NCBI GenBank assembly: GCA_947625955.1 | Contig: CANQQH010000002.1 | Span: 1-33,645, forward strand | Direction of reading: 5' to 3' | Source: an uncultured Clostridia bacterium | GTDB taxonomy: Bacteria; Bacillota; Clostridia; Christensenellales; UBA1242 | Length of the DNA stretch: 33,645 nt | Notes under the pieces: model-generated | Told to the model about the DNA's origin: nothing | Databases searched by the model: none | The model's input: the letters and a program-made list of their open reading frames with translations, nothing else | Translations under genes and position numbers: made by a program | Shown: piece after piece, positions 1-8,811 of the stretch | How the letters are laid out: each line of letters begins with the position of its first letter | How positions within the stretch are numbered: the stretch's first letter is position 1

Positions 1-870
1 CTAGAAAACAAAGAAAAAACTCACCTTTTGCAACAAAAGACTTTGGAAGAGAGCTACAAGCAGAAACTTCAAGACAAGGATGAGCAAATCGGCTACTATA
101 AAGATCTCAAAATCCGCCTTTCAACCAAGATGATTGGCGAAACTTTGGAACAGCATTGCGAAACTGAATTTAATAAAAATCGCGCGCTAGGTTTCCAAAC
201 GGCAAGTTTTGCGAAAGATAACGACGCGTCTTCGGGCAGCAAGGGCGACTATATCTTCCGCGACTTCGACCAAGACGGCACCGAGTTCATTTCAATCATG
301 TTTGAGATGAAGAACCAATCGGACACCACTTCAACCAAGCACAAGAACGAGGACTTTTTCAAAGAGCTCGACAAGGACCGCCGCGAGAAAAAGTGCGAAT
401 ACGCCGTGCTCGTTTCCCTGCTCGAACCTGAAAACGAGTTTTATAACGAAGGAATTGTCGACGTCTCCTACAAATATGAAAAGATGTATGTTATTCGTCC
501 GCAGTTCTTCATTCCTATCATAACGCTTCTCAGGAACGCGTCAAGGTCGTCGCTTGAATACAAGCGCGAGCTCGCAATCGCGAGAAACCAAAACCTCGAC
601 ATCTCAAAGTTTGAAGAGGACATGAACGAGTTCAAAACCAAATTCTCGCGCAACTATTCACTTGCCAGCGAAAAGTTCTTCAAGGCCATTGAGGAGATAG
701 ATAAGACCATCGACCACTTGCAGAAGATGAAGGAGAACCTGCTTTCAAGCGAGAACAACCTTCGCCTTGCAAATAACAAGGTTGACGAGCTCTCAATCAA
801 AAAGCTCACGAAGAACAATCCAACCATGCAAAGCAAGTTTTTGGAACTAAAAAATAAAAAAGACAACTAG
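1..870 (+). CDS. DUF2130 domain protein, 5' end outside the window
   Basis: The reading frame is open from base 1, so the gene starts before the window; the TTG at 28 is probably internal. The visible 289 residues begin with a charged coiled-coil segment, followed by a compact alpha/beta region (about residues 40-190) with GDYIFRDFDQDG and ISIMFEMKNQ. A second coiled coil runs to the C-terminus. This arrangement, and the pairing of a nuclease-like 'F-E-x-K' strand with coiled coils, is typical of the DUF2130 family, whose biochemical role is not established. The next gene starts 52 bp downstream on the same strand with its own strong ribosome binding site. The family assignment is by recognition of the sequence pattern; no function is claimed. 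Confidence 0.85.
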   Translation, partial: LENKEKTHLLQQKTLEESYKQKLQDKDEQIGYYKDLKIRLSTKMIGETLEQHCETEFNKNRALGFQTASFAKDNDASSGSKGDYIFRDFDQDGTEFISIMFEMKNQSDTTSTKHKNEDFFKELDKDRREKKCEYAVLVSLLEPENEFYNEGIVDVSYKYEKMYVIRPQFFIPIITLLRNASRSSLEYKRELAIARNQNLDISKFEEDMNEFKTKFSRNYSLASEKFFKAIEEIDKTIDHLQKMKENLLSSENNLRLANNKVDELSIKKLTKNNPTMQSKFLELKNKKDN

Positions 871-922
871 CGTGCATAAACTCCCCTGCCCCGGCTCATA
901 CTAAACGCAGGAGGATGTGTGT

Positions 923-1093
923 ATGAAAAAATATAGGCCAGGTGACACTGTTCCAATGACTTGTGGCTACAAGCCATACGACAAATCTGGAAACAGCCTT
1001 TCAAGCGACAAGATGTTCCTTGAAGAGGGCGACACTTTTCCACCAACCCAGCAGTCCGGCGGCTACTACGTTATGGATATGCGCGGGGAATAA
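923..1093 (+). CDS. YjzC-like small protein, 56 aa
   Basis: A 56-residue protein starting MKKYRPGDTVPMTCGYKPYD and containing EEGDTFPP. The start ATG at 923 follows a perfect AGGAGG at 909-914 with 8-nt spacing, and a terminator follows directly at 1099-1126, so it is a convincing small gene. The 'RPGD..P..G' opening and the 'GD.FPP' motif followed by an aromatic-rich tail resemble the YjzC family of Bacillus, short proteins of unknown function. The same DNA in another frame gives a 64-residue reading frame starting at 963 without a ribosome binding site, which I discount. Function unknown; family call moderately sure. Confidence 0.8.
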   Translation: MKKYRPGDTVPMTCGYKPYDKSGNSLSSDKMFLEEGDTFPPTQQSGGYYVMDMRGE

Positions 1094-1098
1094 AAGTA

Positions 1099-1126
1099 AA
1101 CCACGAGATAAATTCTCGTGGTTTTT
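1099..1126 (+). terminator. Intrinsic terminator after the YjzC-like gene
   Basis: A perfect 10-bp inverted repeat (AACCACGAGA / TCTCGTGGTT) with a 5-nt loop is followed by a T run. It ends right at the stop of the opposing gene at 1125. The A-rich left flank could also let it act in the other direction. Confidence 0.85.
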
Positions 1127-1385
1127 ACTTTCCGTGTTCAAGGTTTTCTCTCATTGATTTGAGGTCTTCAATCAAGTTTTCGTTAAGTTTCATTCTAAGT
1201 TTTGCTTCCTCAGCCTGCCCATCAAAGTATGAAGTTTCGGTCGTTGAATTTGAATATCGTGAAAGTTGCGATATTTCCTTTTGAAGGAGAACATTCGCTT
1301 CTTGCAAACGATTAATAGCTTCTTCAATACTATGAGCATCGGCAACATCAACTTTGAACGCCTTGCCATTGATGTCAATAACCAT
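1125..1385 (-). CDS. Small coiled-coil protein of unknown function, 86 aa
   Basis: MVIDINGKAFKVDVADAHSI is followed by a largely helical, charged region rich in E, K, L and Q (residues 18-84), consistent with a short coiled coil. No family is recognised. The start ATG at 1385 is preceded by a GGGGGAG ribosome binding site. Upstream is a near-consensus promoter (TTGACA, 16 nt, TATAAT with a TGG extension) at 1410-1437, so the gene is real and probably well expressed. It converges with the YjzC-like gene across a shared terminator. It is transcribed alone. Confidence 0.75.
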   Translation of the reverse strand: MVIDINGKAFKVDVADAHSIEEAINRLQEANVLLQKEISQLSRYSNSTTETSYFDGQAEEAKLRMKLNENLIEDLKSMRENLEHGK

Positions 1386-1409
1386 TAAAAACTCCCCCTT
1401 ATATCATTA

Positions 1410-1437
1410 ATTATACCACCAACCTGGGTTTTGTCAA
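1410..1437 (-). promoter_or_regulatory. Promoter of the 86-aa protein gene
   Basis: On the - strand TTGACA (1437-1432), a 16-nt spacer and TATAAT (1415-1410) preceded by TGG. Both hexamers match consensus. It lies 25 bp upstream of the ATG at 1385. Confidence 0.8.
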
Positions 1438-1492
1438 TATTTTGTATTTTTGGCACATTGCCACCAAAAAAACCACAAATGCGTGAATTGAT

Positions 1493-1520
1493 TTGATTTT
1501 AGTATTATTTTATTTATAAT
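1493..1520 (+). promoter_or_regulatory. Promoter of the LRR surface protein gene
   Basis: TTGATT (1493-1498), 16-nt spacer, TATAAT (1515-1520). It lies about 30 bp upstream of the ATG at 1552, which also has a GAAGGA ribosome binding site. This fixes the true start upstream of the frameshift in the coding region. Confidence 0.65.
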
Positions 1521-1551
1521 TAAATTGAGATAGTATATCAGAAGGAACATA

Positions 1552-4072
1552 ATGATAAAATCAATAAATCGTCACGCAATAAGGAATTTGAGAATCATTC
1601 TCATATTCTCAATCCTCTACCATCGCAGCTTGTTCGGTGGTATGCGTTTATTGTGCGCTCTGGGGCGAGGCGAACTCATCATTCAACATTGTTTATGAGG
1701 TCTTCACCAGCGATCCGTTCGTCTATGTTCTCAAAGGCGACGACACCTACGAAATCGTTGACCTGACCGATGACACGCTTTCTGAATACATCATCCCCGA
1801 CATGGTCAACGGCAAAAAGGTCACTTCCATTGCAGACAGCATCTTCTATCCAGCGAGGTCAACCATGACGAATGTTGTTTTTGGAAACAACATCAAAAAG
1901 ATTGGTGCATACAGCTTCTATCATTGCAAAAGTCTTACCGAGCTCAACTTCAATGAAGGCTTGGAAGAGATTGGAAAACACGCTTTTCAAGAGTGCGACA
2001 TTCTTTCTTCCATCACAATCCCAACAACCTTCAAAACTTTTGGGAAAAATGCTTTCACGGATTGCTTTGAGCTTGCAACAATAACCTATAAAGCAATAAA
2101 TGCAAACGACATGGACGACGAGTGCCGCCCATTTAGCAACAGCAGTTCACAAAGGCAAGACATGGAAGTTATTTTCACCGAGGATGTTATTCATATTCCA
2201 GCGTGCCTATTCCGCTCTTCTTCCTCAAAAGGTTCTCACGCCTACCTCACAAAGGTCACGATTGGCGAAAATGTTCAAACGATTGGCGACCACGCGTTCT
2301 ATAACAGCTTTTCACTTGCCACATTGAACTTCAATGCAACGCGAGCTGAGGACTTCAATTCAAGTGCCGACATTTTCTATGCTGCCGGCGTTCTTGCCGA
2401 CGAGCTTGTGGTTAACATGGGCAACAATGTTGAGAACATCCCTGCGAATATTTTCCATGGAAGTTCGAGCACAACCAACTATATCAACATAAAATCGCTC
2501 ACCATTCCAGAGGGCGTCAAAGATATTGGCGCGAGCGCGTTCAAATACACATTCGGTCTCGAACATCTCTATTTCAACGCAATCGACTGCGCCAACATGG
2601 AAGACGAAGACGATATTTTCTATCAAACTGCAACGCTTGCTCCAAACGGATGCGAAGTTGTTGTTGGCGACCAAGTAACAAGGATTCCAGCCCACCTTCT
2701 TCACGGCAGCTCCGACAAAGAAAAATTTAACCACTTCACAAAGCTGACCATCGGTTTGTCGGTGAAGGAGTTTGGCTTATACGCATTCAGGAACTGCTAT
2801 GGCCTCAAAGAAGTTCTTTATAGAGCAGAGAACTGCAACGACCTTTCGAGCAGCCTCAGGGTGTTCGACAGGTGCGGCGAGAACACCGACGGCCTGATTT
2901 TCACAGTTGATGACACGGTTCAAAGAATCCCTGCCTATCTTTGCGAAACAACAACCTCAACCGCCGCGCACACCATAGAACTCACAATCGGTCAAAATGT
3001 GACGTCAATTGGCTCGCGTGCGTTTGGCCATTTTGAATATCTTTCAAAGATTTTCTATAACGCAACCGCCATGCCCGACTTCGACCTTTCCACCTTTGTT
3101 GAAGACTCGCCAAACATTTTCTACGACGCCGGGCAACTGAACGAGAACGGCATTGAACTTGTTATTGGCGAAAATGTTACAAGTATTCCTTCGTATCTTT
3201 TCCACTGCCACACAAACGGCTTTCCAAATATCAAAACAATGAACATTCCTGAAAAAGTTGAGTTTATTGGCGAGTATGCCTTCCCATTTTTATATAATCT
3301 TGAGACCCTCAACTATAACGCGATAAAGTTTAGCCACCAGCACACCGAAAACATGCACATTTTTAACTCCGCCGGAAGAGACGTTCAAGCTGGGCTGACC
3401 ATTAACTTTGGCGAATCGGTTTGGGAAATCCCAGACTACCTCTTCTACCCTTCTGGGCAAGAGACTTTGATGATGAATATAAAATCGCTCACCATTCCAG
3501 ACAATGTTCAAAGAATTGGCAGCAACGCGTTCAACTATAACTATAACCTTCTCGAGCTCACCATTGGAACTGGCGTGAAAGAACTTGGCGACTATGCCTT
3601 TGGTCGCTGCAATAACCTTGCAACCATAAACTATAAAATTCCAAAACTTGACCATGAGCTGACAAGCGACTCAAATGTTTTCTATCGCGCAGGGCAAGAC
3701 CATGTTGGAATTGTTTATGTCATCTTCTCCGACGACGTTATCGACATCCCTGCCTACCTCTTCTGCAATAGCGAAACCAGCGCCACAACCATTGACCACG
3801 TTTATATCGGTGCAAACGTTCAAACAATTGGCAACAAAGCGTTCGAATATTGCTTGGAACTTGCAACCGTTATCATCGGCAGCGAGACTATCTATTCTCA
3901 GCTTCAAGACATACAATCCGCCGGGCTCTTGATTGAATACGCAAAGCAAATCGCGGTCAAAGACTCCATCATTGAAAGCCTGGGAACAAACGATTTCCTT
4001 GAAAACAACTACACAAAGTCAGCTGGCGAAGGCGACTATGTTGGCTTCACCGTTTATAGTTTGGCGGCATAA
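1552..4072 (+). CDS. BspA-type leucine-rich-repeat surface protein, frameshifted in its signal peptide
   Basis: The body (open from 1592; the first possible start in that frame is GTG 1637) is about 810 residues of repeated BspA/LRR_5 units such as LTIPEGVKDIGASAFKYTFG, IGENVQTIGDHAFYNSFS and IPDNVQRIGSNAFNYNYN. Such proteins are exported and act as adhesins or cell-surface scaffolds. Promoter and ribosome binding site point to ATG 1552. From there the frame encodes a basic, hydrophobic start (MIKSINRHAIRNLRIILIFS) but ends at a TGA near 1696. Dropping one base around 1616-1618 would join it to TIAACSVVCVYCALWGEA, giving a normal signal peptide. As written, the protein either lacks its export signal or the base is an error. 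No anchor motif such as LPXTG is seen at the C-terminus. It is followed by the TasA-like gene, which has its own promoter. Confidence 0.85.
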
Positions 4073-4105
4073 TACATTTTTTTCGCAAAATTGCTATAAA
4101 TCATT

Positions 4106-4134
4106 TTGTTTTCCACTAAAAATTGTGATATTAT
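4106..4134 (+). promoter_or_regulatory. Promoter of the TasA-like gene
   Basis: TTGTTT (4106-4111), 17-nt spacer, TATTAT (4129-4134) with a TGA extension upstream. The 5' untranslated region that follows contains an 8-bp hairpin (TCAAATTG / CAATTTGA, about 4139-4166) and an AAAGGAGGAG ribosome binding site, features expected of an abundant, stable message. Confidence 0.65.
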
Positions 4135-4194
4135 AAAGTCAAATTGAGTGCCATCGCCCAATTTGAATAAAAAAATTTATCAAAGGAGGAGCTT

Positions 4195-4803
4195 ATGAGC
4201 ACAAAGAAAAAACTTGTTATTTCGTTGACATCTCTCGCAATTGTTCTCGTTGTTGCAGTTGCTGCGGTTGGAATTACCCTTGCAGCTTTGAATGGAACAG
4301 TTGCTTCTACATTTACCATTAATTACACCGCCTATAACGTTAAAGCAACCGTTACCGCAAAGTATAAAATTGGAACACAAGGAGATGTAAATTTCACTGG
4401 CGGTGAGCCTGCTGGTACATTAAAATTCATCGAAACCCAAGAAACAGCATCTGGAACTCTTAAAGTAGATGATCCTATCACTTTGACATCTACAGATACC
4501 TATGTTGTTGTTACCTACACATTCAAAAACGATTGGACAGAAGATGACAGCGAAACAAAGTCAAACCTTGTTGTTTCTACCGAAACAACAACAATCCAAG
4601 GTCAAGAAGGCATTAAAATCACATACGATACAGATGGTGATGATGACTTTGAGGAAACAGATCTTTCAAGCCTTGCTGCAGTTGCACCAAATGAAACTTT
4701 AACAATAAAGATCAAGTTTGAACTTACCAATAACGCAACAAAAACTGTTAACCTTTCAGTTTCACTTAACTGGAAACTTGAATCACAAAAAATTGAAGAG
4801 TAA
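4195..4803 (+). CDS. TasA/camelysin-like secreted protein
   Basis: 202 residues. A lysine-rich start and a hydrophobic helix (residues 8-32, LVISLTSLAIVLVVAVAAVG) lead into ITLAALNGTVASTF, the type of signal sequence handled by SipW-class signal peptidases. The remainder is Thr/Val/Asn-rich, predicted beta sandwich, without cysteines, resembling TasA and camelysin biofilm-fibre proteins. The ATG is set by the AAAGGAGGAG site 5 nt upstream. The SipW-like peptidase is two genes downstream, so this is its likely substrate and the probable main fibre or surface subunit. Codon use is more AT-rich than in the flanking genes, in line with high expression. The family call rests on signal type, composition and gene context, not on a database match. 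Confidence 0.75.
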   Translation: MSTKKKLVISLTSLAIVLVVAVAAVGITLAALNGTVASTFTINYTAYNVKATVTAKYKIGTQGDVNFTGGEPAGTLKFIETQETASGTLKVDDPITLTSTDTYVVVTYTFKNDWTEDDSETKSNLVVSTETTTIQGQEGIKITYDTDGDDDFEETDLSSLAAVAPNETLTIKIKFELTNNATKTVNLSVSLNWKLESQKIEE

Positions 4804-4860
4804 TTAAAAACAAAACAAATAGCTTTCAAAAGTTTGATGGCGGATTTTGAAAGTAGAACA

Positions 4861-4899
4861 AAATGTCCGGTTGAATTTTTGTTGGCCGAACATTTTTTT
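4861..4899 (+). terminator. Intergenic terminator or attenuator
   Basis: AAATGTCCGG pairs with GGCCGAACATTT-type sequence (10 bp with one mismatch) across an AT-rich loop, followed by a run of seven T. A second hairpin (CTTTCAAAA / TTTTGAAAG, 4823-4853) lies before it. Together they sit between the TasA-like gene and its downstream partners, so they would lower read-through into the anchor and peptidase genes. Confidence 0.65.
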
Positions 4900-4914
4900 A
4901 TTGAAGGAGAAAGC

Positions 4915-5502
4915 ATGAACACTCAATATATCTCCACCGCCCCTGCTGCTGAGCAGGAAGAAAAAAAGAAGAAAAAGAAACTTATTCTCATTATTTTCTT
5001 CATCTTCTTTTCGTGTGCCGCCGTTATTGGCGTTATTGTGGGCGTTGTTCTTGGAACGAAAAAGCCCGCTTCAAACCTGCTTTCAGTCACCATCGACCCG
5101 ATTATTGTTAACAATGCGAGCGAAACGCATATCGAAGGCGCCGAGAAGTTCACTCTCGACCTCACCAACGGCTCAAAAGACTTCACAAAAGATCTAAATG
5201 TGCAACTCTCGGGCGAAGAATATTTCAAATATTCAATCGAAATTGAAAACGACGAAACAGACAAAATATACTTTTTTATCAGCCTTTCAAACCTTGAAAA
5301 CAACGGCTTTGCAATAACCTATAAAATTGGTGGCGAGGAGCTCGCCTTCCCCGCCGAGGGTGAAGTGAAGGGCGAGATTGCAAAAGGGCAAAAACAAAAA
5401 ATAGAAATACTTTTCAAAATGAGTGATAGTGAACTTGAAAGTGGTAAAGTTGCCGGGAAGCTGACTTTCTCGGCGTCAATGGTAGAAGAAATAGATGAGT
5501 GA
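4915..5502 (+). CDS. Membrane-anchored protein of the TasA/SipW-like locus
   Basis: 195 residues from the ATG at 4915, chosen because GAAGGAGA lies 7 nt upstream; an in-frame ATG at 4834 lies within the terminator region and lacks a site. An N-terminal tract EEKKKKKK is followed by one transmembrane helix (residues 23-47) and an extracellular, Thr/Ser/Glu-rich region with NLLSVTIDPIIVNNASE. It resembles the TasA-like neighbour in size and predicted beta content and may be a minor subunit or an anchor. It overlaps the SipW-like peptidase gene by 8 bp, so translation is probably coupled. The function is inferred from context only. Confidence 0.7.
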   Translation: MNTQYISTAPAAEQEEKKKKKKLILIIFFIFFSCAAVIGVIVGVVLGTKKPASNLLSVTIDPIIVNNASETHIEGAEKFTLDLTNGSKDFTKDLNVQLSGEEYFKYSIEIENDETDKIYFFISLSNLENNGFAITYKIGGEELAFPAEGEVKGEIAKGQKQKIEILFKMSDSELESGKVAGKLTFSASMVEEIDE

Positions 5503-6700
5503 AAACGAAGTTATAGTCGATAGAAAACTGGAAGCAAAGGCAAAGAAACTTGCAAAAAAATATGCCAAGCAGAGAAAGGTCAACGAAAAACTCTTGCGGC
5601 CTAAAAAATGGTGGCAATCTCTTTTGACATGGACATCAAGTATTCTCATGCTCTTTGTAATTTTTATCGCAACAACTTTTTCGGTCAGCGTTGTTGTTTC
5701 AAAAATCAACAAGACAGCCCCAATCTATTTGGGAACAAGCTGCATGAAAATCGCCAGTGGAAGCATGAAGGCAAGCGGCTTTGAAATCGGAGATGTTATC
5801 GTCACCCACTCCGTGAAACCCGAGACCCTCAGCGTTGGCGACAACATTGCGTTCTATGTTTCCTATAACGACATGAGAAGGTTCAATTCTCAAACCGCAA
5901 AACTGATTGAAACAAACCAGAAAATCAAATTTACAACCCCAATTTCCACCCTTCTTGGCATCCATTCAAAAAAGATATCCACTGCTGCAAAGACTGGATG
6001 CAAAATTGTTTTCCACCAGATTGTTGCCGTGTATGAAGACGAAAACGGCGAGAGGTGGTTCAAAACCAAGGGCACCTCAAACTCTTCAAGCGACACCTGG
6101 ACAATAAGCGAATCCATGGTTATTGGCGCCCATGCAACAAACGGCTTTTCAAAAATGGTTGCTGCGATTCTCAACGCCATAACAAACGACCCAAGGCTTC
6201 TTGTTTGCTGCACGCTTCTGCCTTTCATTCTCGTTGTTATACTGGTTGCTGGCAACCTTATCAAAGATATAGCCCTCATCATGATTGAACTCGACATTGT
6301 TGAAGAGAAGCGAAAACTCACCGACGATATCTGCGTCAGGAATAAGATTGGCTACCAAATGGGCACGAAGGTGAAATATAAAGTTCTTGCGCAAGCCAAG
6401 CCTGAGGAGTTCTCGCTCTATATGTCGCTGCTCTGGGAAAACGGCTCAACACCTGCAAATGTGAAAAAGTATTATAAGCGCAAAGCGCTCCTTCTCAGGA
6501 AAAACCAGGAGTTGCTTGAACTCAACCGCGAGTGCCAAGAGATGTTCAAAAACAACGAGACTCCAACAAAGATTGCAAAGCACTATAACGACAAGCGCAG
6601 CGAAATCGAAAAACGCCACAAAGAGCGCGTCAAGAAACTAAACGCCATCAAGAAAAAATACAAAAACAAAAAGCCCCAGGCCGACGCTCCCGCACAATAA
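5495..6700 (+). CDS. SipW-like (ER-type) signal peptidase I with C-terminal extension
   Basis: 401 residues. A basic cytoplasmic start is followed by a transmembrane helix (about 43-69), then the peptidase box IASGSMKASGFEIGDVIV with catalytic Ser90, and a second conserved segment GDNIAFYVSYN. FHQIVAVYEDENG supplies His174 in place of the usual lysine, and TKGTSNSSSDTW supplies Asp200. Ser-His chemistry marks the ER/archaeal type to which SipW belongs. A second membrane helix (about 235-255) is followed by about 145 residues of charged coiled coil ending in poly-Lys, longer than in SipW itself. It probably cleaves the TasA-like protein encoded upstream. The stop is followed by a strong shared terminator. 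Confidence 0.88.
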   Translation: MSENEVIVDRKLEAKAKKLAKKYAKQRKVNEKLLRPKKWWQSLLTWTSSILMLFVIFIATTFSVSVVVSKINKTAPIYLGTSCMKIASGSMKASGFEIGDVIVTHSVKPETLSVGDNIAFYVSYNDMRRFNSQTAKLIETNQKIKFTTPISTLLGIHSKKISTAAKTGCKIVFHQIVAVYEDENGERWFKTKGTSNSSSDTWTISESMVIGAHATNGFSKMVAAILNAITNDPRLLVCCTLLPFILVVILVAGNLIKDIALIMIELDIVEEKRKLTDDICVRNKIGYQMGTKVKYKVLAQAKPEEFSLYMSLLWENGSTPANVKKYYKRKALLLRKNQELLELNRECQEMFKNNETPTKIAKHYNDKRSEIEKRHKERVKKLNAIKKKYKNKKPQADAPAQ

Positions 6701-6720
6701 AAAAACATCTATAATAAGCA

Positions 6721-6750
6721 AAAAAATAACGCTACGCAGCGTTATTTTTT
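6721..6750. terminator. Bidirectional terminator between convergent genes
   Basis: A perfect 13-bp inverted repeat (AAAAAATAACGCT / AGCGTTATTTTTT) around a 4-nt loop, with A and T runs on the two sides. It serves the peptidase gene and the opposing surface-protein gene. The last codons and stop of the opposing gene (6732) lie inside the hairpin. Confidence 0.92.
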
Positions 6751-8732
6751 CTCTCCTTTTTTGGAAAAACCACAAATCTTTTATCATCAAAAATTATGTT
6801 CTCAACTTTGTGCTTTCTCTCGTCTTGTGCAACTTCAACATCAAATTGTTGCTTTTCCTCATCCGCACAAGCGTTTGAAACCAGAAGTTTTGGCCACTTC
6901 TCAAACTCCTGTTCTTGTTTTTGCTTCGCGGCATTTGGAATAAATGAGCTTTGCGCATAAGTGACCTTCGCCTTGAGAAGCGCGTCATTGCCAGATGTAT
7001 TACTAATCTTGGCTTTCAAACTATTCCATTGTTCTCTCGTCCCATGAAAAATAACATCTGTCAAACTATCACAATTTGAAAATGCCGAATCTCCAACACC
7101 TATTAATTCTCCTGGAAGTTCAATCTTCTGCAACTCGTAGCAATAATCAAAAACATTATAATCAATCACCGTCACTCCGCTTGGGATGCTTATTTCCTTC
7201 AATACTTCACAATGAGTAAATGCCGCCATAGGAATCGTTGTAATATATTGAGGAAGCCGAATATAAGTAAGATAATAATTATGACCAAAAGCATACCTAC
7301 CAATTTGTGTCATTGTATCCGGCAAAATCAAACTTTTGAAACTTTTACTATAAAAAGCATTTTCTACGCACGCAATAACAGGCGCACCCGCATAATAGTT
7401 TGGCACAACAATTTCGAGATTTTCATTAGCAACATTATTAGGCACCTGCACAGTATAACCGCCGTCTATTGAAATGTATCTTAAATATGTTGATGAAGCT
7501 GGTTTTTCTTCATATATGATAACAACATCATTATTAACGACATATCTATCTGTTGTTCCCTGTCTTGTTACCCCTTCAACTTCAAGATTCATCCAATATT
7601 CGTTTTTTATAGTATAATATATTTCAAGAACTTCATCTTTTTTAACCTTTTCACCACTATACAATTGTGTTCCATTTCTTTTCACAACAACTTGCTGAGG
7701 TACGGTTCCAAGAAAGAAATCAACATTTTTGTTCAAAATTTCATCTTCATTTATTTCTTCACTTGAACAAGAAAATATTGCGTCTTTTTCAACATATATT
7801 GCTGATCCATATTCAGCTTCACAACGATAAATTTCACCACCTGTTATATTGCAAGATGACCCCGTTGAAACATATATTCCGCCACCATATGTTGCTTGAC
7901 AGGAGTATATTTCGCCTTCAGTCATGGTGAGAGAAGCCCCACCAGATGCAAGAAATATTCCGCCACCATTTGTTGCATTACCACTATAAATTTGCCCATA
8001 ACTATTGTTAATTTCTACTGAACCACCAGCTTCAACATAAATGCAACCACCATTTTGCGCATATCCTCCAAAAATAGCTGGGTGTTTTGATAGGCTTTTA
8101 TAATCAACAACCAATGTTGCACCAGACGACAAGTATATAGTACCACCATTTGAGTTACAATTCCCATCAATAATGCCACCATACATTTCAACTTTGGCAT
8201 TTTTTTCGCAAAAAACCGCTCCACCACAATACTCAGAAGAACCATCTATTGATCCGTCATTCATAATCAAGGTCGCATTTTCTTCAAGATAAACTGCTCC
8301 GCCCCATAGCGAGCTCCCGCGTATATCTCCGCCATTCATTATAAATGTTCCACCCGATTCAACATAGACCGCGCCACCAAAATACGCTTCCGTGCTTCCA
8401 AGGTTCCCGCCTTCCATAATGAATGTGCCCTCGCTCGAAACATAAACAACACCACCAAAGGTTGCGATCCTGCTATCTTCTTCCTCTTGATAAATATTCT
8501 CAAATTCGCCATCCGTCAATGTCATTGTTGCGCCTTTTCCAACAAAAATGCGCGCACCCCGCAAATATGATTCACTCGCTATGCTCGAAGGCTTTGATGG
8601 CGGCTCTTCAAATTCATATTCACCTTCCCAATATAGTGCCGAAGCACTACTTTGGTTTTGAATGAGTTGAAACGAAAAATATATCGCCAGAGTGGTTACA
8701 ATAAAAAGTAAAATTGCCGATATCTTTTTCAT
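6732..8732 (-). CDS. Secreted beta-helix and LRR surface protein
   Basis: 666 residues. A signal peptide (MKKISAILLFIVTTLAIYFS, cleavage probably after the ASA near residue 32) is followed by about 12 tandem units of the form GGAVYVESGGTFIMNGG (about residues 60-330), typical of right-handed parallel beta-helix (pectin-lyase-like) surface proteins. A BspA-type LRR_5 region follows (about 415-575, for example LPDTMTQIGRYAFGHNYY). The C-terminal tail is charged, with no obvious anchor motif. A likely adhesin or host-interaction protein. The start at 8732 has an AGAGGA site. The promoter at 8812-8842 has a 12-C (12-G on this strand) tract in its spacer, which suggests phase-variable expression. 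Confidence 0.88.
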   Translation of the reverse strand: MKKISAILLFIVTTLAIYFSFQLIQNQSSASALYWEGEYEFEEPPSKPSSIASESYLRGARIFVGKGATMTLTDGEFENIYQEEEDSRIATFGGVVYVSSEGTFIMEGGNLGSTEAYFGGAVYVESGGTFIMNGGDIRGSSLWGGAVYLEENATLIMNDGSIDGSSEYCGGAVFCEKNAKVEMYGGIIDGNCNSNGGTIYLSSGATLVVDYKSLSKHPAIFGGYAQNGGCIYVEAGGSVEINNSYGQIYSGNATNGGGIFLASGGASLTMTEGEIYSCQATYGGGIYVSTGSSCNITGGEIYRCEAEYGSAIYVEKDAIFSCSSEEINEDEILNKNVDFFLGTVPQQVVVKRNGTQLYSGEKVKKDEVLEIYYTIKNEYWMNLEVEGVTRQGTTDRYVVNNDVVIIYEEKPASSTYLRYISIDGGYTVQVPNNVANENLEIVVPNYYAGAPVIACVENAFYSKSFKSLILPDTMTQIGRYAFGHNYYLTYIRLPQYITTIPMAAFTHCEVLKEISIPSGVTVIDYNVFDYCYELQKIELPGELIGVGDSAFSNCDSLTDVIFHGTREQWNSLKAKISNTSGNDALLKAKVTYAQSSFIPNAAKQKQEQEFEKWPKLLVSNACADEEKQQFDVEVAQDERKHKVENIIFDDKRFVVFPKKERKNNAA

Positions 8733-8811
8733 TTGCTTCCTCTATTCAAAATTATTCACAGGAAAAACAGCGCGCAAAGCGACCCTGCCCACTCTTTTTC
8801 TATACATAAAA

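Noticed and set aside
2360..3949. - strand frames of 92-124 codons
   Set aside because: Shadows of the LRR repeats; they recur with the same spacing as the repeats on the other strand.
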